From positions 9,079,326-9,143,325 of the forward strand of contig CM024187.1 in the NCBI GenBank assembly GCA_013433145.1: a stretch of DNA of 64,000 nucleotides. Direction: 5' to 3'. This document shows positions 58,096-64,000 of this stretch, piece by piece. Source of the DNA: Ascaris suum (Eukaryota; Nematoda; Chromadorea; Rhabditida; Ascarididae). The notes under the pieces were generated by a model. That model had not been told where the DNA came from and made no database searches. It saw nothing but the letters and a program-made list of their open reading frames with translations. Within the stretch, counting starts at the first letter, position 1. Every line of letters begins with the position of its first letter. Made by a program: the position numbers and the translations under genes.

Positions 58096-61000
58096 GGAGA
58101 ACAATCCAGGCAATTAGTAATCCACGCTCGCATCATTTGTAGTTGTGCAGTACGTTTGTGCGTTGGCGATTCGCGGAATTACTGGCTGCATTTACGTCAT
58201 TGGTTTTTCTTCACTGCGTACACGCTGGACAAGTCTCTCGTCGTGTTATTAAGGAAGTCTGATGAGCTTGGCTCATGCCACCTTTGAACGACCTTTCATC
58301 TCAATTCAAGTTGAGAAAAACGTTTTTAAACCCCAGCAGATTTTTCACACCGTATCGAACGCTACAAACAATAGCCTTTCTATTTTTGTGCGATGTTAAC
58401 AGGATGCTGTTATTGAATTGTCGGTCGTGCTCACAAGAATACGATGTTTTAATTAACTAATTTCAGGTATTCAGAAAGTTATATGTCGTGTTCTGGTACA
58501 AGACTTCCTTCCGTTGTGGAATAGTTCATTGGAAAATAAGTGAATACGTTTGCAGGCCGAGCGAGTGAAAAGAGGGCGGGTGAATTTGGTTGGTGCTTTA
58601 TACCAAAAATATGACTAATGGATGAAAAAGGCAAGGAACTGTGTCCTCGACTCATCGATTATCTCGTTCGTTGCTTCTTTCTTTGTTCGAATTTTTCTGT
58701 TGCCGTGACCTGAGATTGGCCACATTTTAACCTGTTGGGGTGACAGCCTCTCTTTTTATGTTCTCTACGAATCAGTTCACATGTGACAGCAATGTGGTCG
58801 TTCCATCATGCTTTCCTGAAACTCTCAGTTTATCGGACATGATTGTATTCACCTCCGCTTCTGAGATAACTAGGACGAATGAAGGGATTTGAAGAAAGGG
58901 GAATTAACTCCTTAATTCTTATAAGGCGGTACGATTTGGATTGAAGAGAGGGAGAGGAGGGGATAAACAACGTAAGTGAGTGTGTGACAGCGAAGGAGTG
59001 AGATTTAGGCGTGCGGCCTCTGCTTTGGCATGAACAAATTTATTCACACTTGCAGCAGACATCATGTCAAATTACCGTTGGCGTGAGGCCGGTGCCTTGG
59101 TTAATGGCCGATCGCCATGTGAAAGTCTGCAATTGGAAGATAAAAATTCACTAAAAATGGGCATTGAAGCAAATAAATAATATCGATGTGAGCTGTTCGA
59201 AAAACTTTGCTTTTTTGGAGTTGCGCGTCCGCTTAGAGATACCGCTCACATATATTGATAGACTACGTGAAGTTTTTGCTGCGGAATGATTTAAGAGTGG
59301 TTGAAATAGAAGCTGCGTACTTTCGAACTTGCTACCAGATATCTGTTTCTACCTGAAACATATTTCCCTTGTCCATCTGTAAAGTATTTACAACATCAGC
59401 AATGTCAGGTGGGAATATAAAATGTATAGGAAAAACTTTGGCATCTCATACTGGCTTGTTGCTCTGTTATAGTGTGTATCTTTGGCCAGTTTTTTCTCGG
59501 CGGGTGAATTCGCCCCTTTCTGCGGTGAGGATGAAGTGTTCAGTAAGGTGCGGAGCCTCGTGCACGCGGTAAGATTGGAAGCTTGGTCTCTTCTCCTCAG
59601 GTGATAGCGCGTCGAGATCGCCGTCACCATAGTGGAGTGGGCGAAAGTATTTTGCACGTTCTTTGCACTTGTTTCCAAGAGCTTTTTACAAGCTTTTTCG
59701 ATATTTCCGTGCTGATGTTGGTCCAATCGTGAACAGTGCTTTTGCTGCTAACACAGGACACGTGCAAGTGCGAGAAGCGCAATAGTCAGTTATAGAGGAA
59801 ACAAAGTGGCTGTGCAGTGCAGTAACATTCAGTACCTGTAAGCACTGTGCAACAAAAAGTAAGTGTTGCTTACACAAATGCCAAACTGAGATAGTAAGCA
59901 GAAACTCAGTGGAACGGTTTTTCATAGCGTAATGTACCAAAGCCTTAGACGACACCTGACTAGAGCCCACAACTTTGTAAGAGGTAGCTCTTAGAGACAA
60001 CGGTTTTCAGAGCATAACTATGCACTTTCGTCCTATGTCGCGTTTCAATTGACCTAGTATATGTCTGACTTTTTAATACTCATTTGCAAGTTTCTGTTGC
60101 CAAGGCCTATTATGGCAGTAGTCGTTCCTGTACATGTGTTGTTGTCTGCCCATATGTCTTTCCGGTAGTTTCAAGCCGTGAATCACTAAGCTAGCTTTAT
60201 GAAATTTGACTGCAATAACGCACACTACTCGATGACGTCTTACACTATCTCCGCATCGATCACCTGTCAACTTCGAGAAGATTTTGTGTTTACCGGCGTC
60301 AGAAACTTGAATACAGTATATACCGGTCGATTTTCTGCTTTGTACAGATCGGCTTTGGATTTTACATAAGTCGGATGATGAAAAGGTGATTTTGCTAAAA
60401 ATCTGTATGAGCGGTGGGTCACTCAAAATTTGAAGGCACTATTTCATCCTTTTTTTTTGTAATTTGTGGAACTGGTTGATAAACTGAGTGAAATACAAAA
60501 GCATACACTGTGGTAGCTCTGCGTAACACTTCTTCTGTGAAACTTCCCGACGAACCAGACGAATCTTACACCTTTGCTTCTCATCAACTCCGATTGCACT
60601 GCGTTAGGAACAGTGAGTCAGAGTTCCACAATATTAACATAACGATTCGTTCGCGCTGCGCTGGTGCTCTGCAGTTCATGTAACTTCAGTTCGCTAGAGC
60701 AAGAATTTTGCTGCCAAGTATCGATTGTTGAATTCATTATATTTCAGTTCATTATATTTTTATTTAGTACACGCCGTTTTTCTTAGCTCATGCAAATCTT
60801 TTTCAGTCTCTCATTCCCACCAGGGAGGAAAGCGTTAAACGCCTGTCCTCACTCTCTTAGTATTAACTGTAGCCGCGATCTACGAAAGGTAGCGCGAATG
60901 TTCCGGCGGGAAAATGGGCCGGCGGGGTAGACATTGGCTTGACGAGTAGTTCTCCAAGTGCAAGAGATCTGTTCCGGGCAGCTGAGAGTTGATGTGGCGG

Positions 61001-64000
61001 GTGTTCCTCGCACCAACCGAGCCACCCTAAGCTGCATGCAGCAGCTGATGCGTATTAGAACTACTGGATGAAGAAAGCAATGCGTCCTCATCGATTGCAA
61101 ATCGTCCAGCAAGCGTTGTTTTACCTTTAGGGCAAATGACTTGCCCTCAGAGCATAAACTGACAAAGTTTTAATTGAGAAGTCTAATACTATTTCCCATG
61201 ATGCCCTTAACGATACGCAAACAGAACGCAATCAGTGCTACTCAAAATCAGCCTTAATCCTGTGCAAGAGCATTGCCGAGTTGCCAAATCAACAATCCCT
61301 CGCTGATTTTGCGGGAAATCGACGTTAGTTTCGCTTAGCTGTCAAAACTACGCCATACTTGCGTTTTTAGCCAAGAATGCATCAGTTTGCGCTGTATGAA
61401 CAGAATTCTTTACCTGTAAGTAGAAGGAGGACAGATGCTGAGTGATTCGCAGTTGGCAGGAGTGCACTTCTTCCTTTTAATACTCAACTTCCATGCGCCT
61501 TTTTCGTTGCTTGCAGGTGAAGTTTTACCACACGATTCCTTTTGCCGAGGAATACGTGGTGATGAGTTAGCATGCATAGCGCTGATCATTTGCGTAACCC
61601 AGCAGTATTTGTACAGCAGTTGGATTTCGCGATTTGAAATGCATTATTTAGCAGCTCTAGTGTTCAGCCGTTGAAATCGGTTTTCCAACCGAATAATTTT
61701 TCGGTGCGAATGATATACATTAGGGTGTATTATTTTTCGCATTTCTTTGCTTGAACAATCCCACAGTATGCCCACTTCCATAATGAGCGCAAATTCATTT
61801 CTGAAGCCGTCCTTAACGCAGTTTTTGCGGCGAAATCGAAACCAGTCTGTTGAGAGGATCCCTCCATTCGCATGTGTTCGATGGCGCCAAAGTGGAACAA
61901 ATGAAAGTTTCAAAAATTATGTGATCACAAATAAAGAAAGGATAAAAGGTCAGAAAATGCTGAGGTTTTTTAGTTTATCTTATTTGACTACTTTACAAGT
62001 ACCATAGTTTTTGAATTAGCCTTTTTCATCGGACATTTTGATACCTATAGTGTCAACCTCCTTAATTCATCCATACACTTAGATCTTCATTAGCGCCCAC
62101 TCGAAGCGCAATACAAGCGCATCATTTTGTGTTTGCATCTGCCTTGTCTTGAGCAGCTCCAGCTCAAAATCTACGAAAACAATATATTTTAGGAGCATGG
62201 CTTGCGCCATATCGAGATAACTTGATTTTAAATCAGTGCCTGAATGCTGCCTGCTACGCAGTCAAAGAACATGGAGAAAGTCATGAAATGCAGGAAATAT
62301 CACGCTTTTATTCGGAGAACTGGCCAGCTAAAAACGCTTGAAATGTGAATAGAGATGAAAAAAAAATGAAAGTACCATCGACGCTGAAAACTTGAGCTAC
62401 CACTTATATATGTCTGAAGTGTGCAAGCTTCGTAGTACGATAAACTTGAGGTTCTTGGCGGCAGTGACAGCAAAAATCACTCAAATGCTTTTGTTCTAAA
62501 GCAAAAGGATGCTTCAGCATCCATAACATTACAGAAATTAGTACTGGGAATAAGTGCAACAGGAATCAACTCTTCAAATGACTGTCGAACCTGTAGGCCA
62601 GGCATAATGTCGAATTAACGCTACCCGTTCAAATAAAAGCACCCTCAAATACATCCTTTCTTCACCTTGACAAATTCAGCTGCTTGGTTTTAATAAATCT
62701 AGTGTTACTATATTCCATGCGTTTTTTGCATCTGTTTGCCAGTCATAGATTTAATTCATATATTTTTACTCTAGCGCGCCGAAACTTTATGAAGAAAAAA
62801 GTTGGAACTCAGTAAAATCTCTTTATTTCGAGCATCTCCTCTAAGATCTTGAAAAATTAGTAACCACTGAGGTTTTTCTCAAAACTAGACCTGAAATGAT
62901 TCGTGTTTATCTTCCACATTGTACTGCTACGTTAGAAGACATTTAGGCAAATGTAGTGTCAAGTGTTCGTGAAGTGGGACGAGCACAGGAACACACCTTG
63001 ACCTAATTTTGAAATAAGTACGTCCTGTTTCAGCGTACCTTTACAAACAAAATGCTTCACAAGATGGCAGACTGCCTATTATAAGTCTCATCGTTGGGAA
63101 GAGCAGAAAATGTTGCATGAAATAGGGTTTATTTATTGTGGCTTTTGAAGCGTCTTGAGGGAAAACGAGCTACTGAACGTACTGTGTGAAATATTAGTTC
63201 AATGTTGCAACTGGAATGTGCTATGTGGACTCCTAGTACAAGGCACTTTAAATGATAATTTCTGGCAGAATGACCAGTAGCCAAGCAGCTACTGTTGCGG
63301 CCATTCATACCTAGCGTCGTCAGCAACACTCATTGGAATTCAGTGAAAAATCCCTTAGAGGATGCTTGTTATATGTAGTAAATAAAGCATAAAAATACGC
63401 ATAATAATCCAGCCTTGCAGGACTACGATCCGACTGAAGGTAGCGCTAAATTAGCAAATCCCATCATTCAATGAATAATATTATTCTAGAATGCCACAAA
63501 GGCCGTATCAAGTCAACCTTATCTTGTTCGTCTTTCAATATTCTTTCGAGAGATATACAGGAAATCGTTGCTTAAGAGCTCTCTTATAACCAAGTATTCG
63601 AAGGTGGAAAATCCACTTGGATTCCGCATGAATGCTCTCATTTGTAGAGTCGTATTTCTTGCAGATTTGCAAAGTCATTTCAAGAAAACCGTTTTACACA
63701 GGTCTTTTTTTCTGTCTTTTAATTATATGACGTGACCTTAATTTCATAATTTACAGTATTCATAATCAAGCTGATAAAATGCTGGATAAACAGGTTTTAG
63801 TGTGATCGTTGATTCTAGCTTGGCCGCTGTATCTTTCGCAAAAGAATTGTCAGTTCTATCCACGTGGAATTTCCTAACATAAAAGAAAATATTTCTAAGC
63901 GAAATTTCTTACATCGTTTTTTGGGCTCACGAAGCCGATTGACAAGATGCCGAGGTGTTGCACTGATGTTGCATTTCGTGTGGCGTAATTCCTTATAGAC
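58096..64000. other. Terminal intergenic block, no gene supported
   Basis: A TTTCAG at about 58467 opens a 33-codon plus-strand frame (VFRKLYVVFWYKTSFRCG onward) but nothing joins it. Minus-strand frames near 60.1-60.4, 60.85-61.1 and 61.65-61.9 kb have no splice support; the 60.85-61.1 kb stretch is locally GC-rich and may be a repeat fragment. I see nothing else of note. Confidence 0.45.

Overview
The window is nuclear DNA of a nematode, most likely a strongylid (hookworm-type, clade V) parasite. The evidence is many short exons with TTTTCAG-type acceptors and GTAAGT/GTGAGT donors, acceptors placed 1-22 bases before start codons as expected for spliced-leader trans-splicing, AATAAA poly(A) signals, long introns, two long (AT)n tracts, and the best-conserved genes being nematode orthologues. 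I saw no bacterial operon, CRISPR array, tRNA or rRNA. Coordinates below come from hand-tracing splice sites and checking that reading phases agree across each junction.

Four gene models have good support, plus one weaker one. (1) 10.8-11.8 kb, plus strand: a two-exon, 97-residue type I membrane protein with the six-cysteine pattern of Shisa/VOPP1-like (STMC6) adaptors; the second exon is too short to stand out as an ORF. (2) 14.1-26.9 kb, minus strand: a 19-exon, about 1030-residue angiotensin-converting-enzyme-like protein that keeps the M2 fold and its disulfides but has lost all three zinc ligands, that is, an ACN-1 orthologue with acidic-proline linkers at both ends and a cysteine-rich module near the C-terminus. 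(3) 38.6-45.9 kb, minus strand: a 12-exon orthologue of the intraflagellar transport protein IFT54 (DYF-11/TRAF3IP1), with two probable microexons and an apparent one-base deletion in exon 2. (4) 53.7-57.2 kb, plus strand: a seven-exon, 237-residue coiled-coil protein that I do not recognise. The weaker model is a single-exon 81-residue secreted-type peptide at 47.3-47.6 kb, minus strand.

The first 10.8 kb, the 27-38 kb block, most of 47.6-53.7 kb and the last 6 kb hold no gene I can assemble. The 27-38 kb and 47.6-53.7 kb blocks contain isolated exon-like pieces with good splice sites (28.0, 30.0, 31.5, 38.0 and 51.7 kb), a GC-rich fold-back element, a degenerate pyrimidine-rich minisatellite, and one of two diverged copies of a dispersed repeat (35.3 and 57.6 kb).

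The genes do not form one pathway: ACN-1 acts in the cuticle/moulting system, IFT54 in sensory cilia. The STMC6-like gene and acn-1 are convergent; acn-1 and ift54 lie on the same strand about 12 kb apart. Repeats inside introns (near-perfect hairpins, G/C homopolymers, an (AT)70 tract) are the main non-coding structure.
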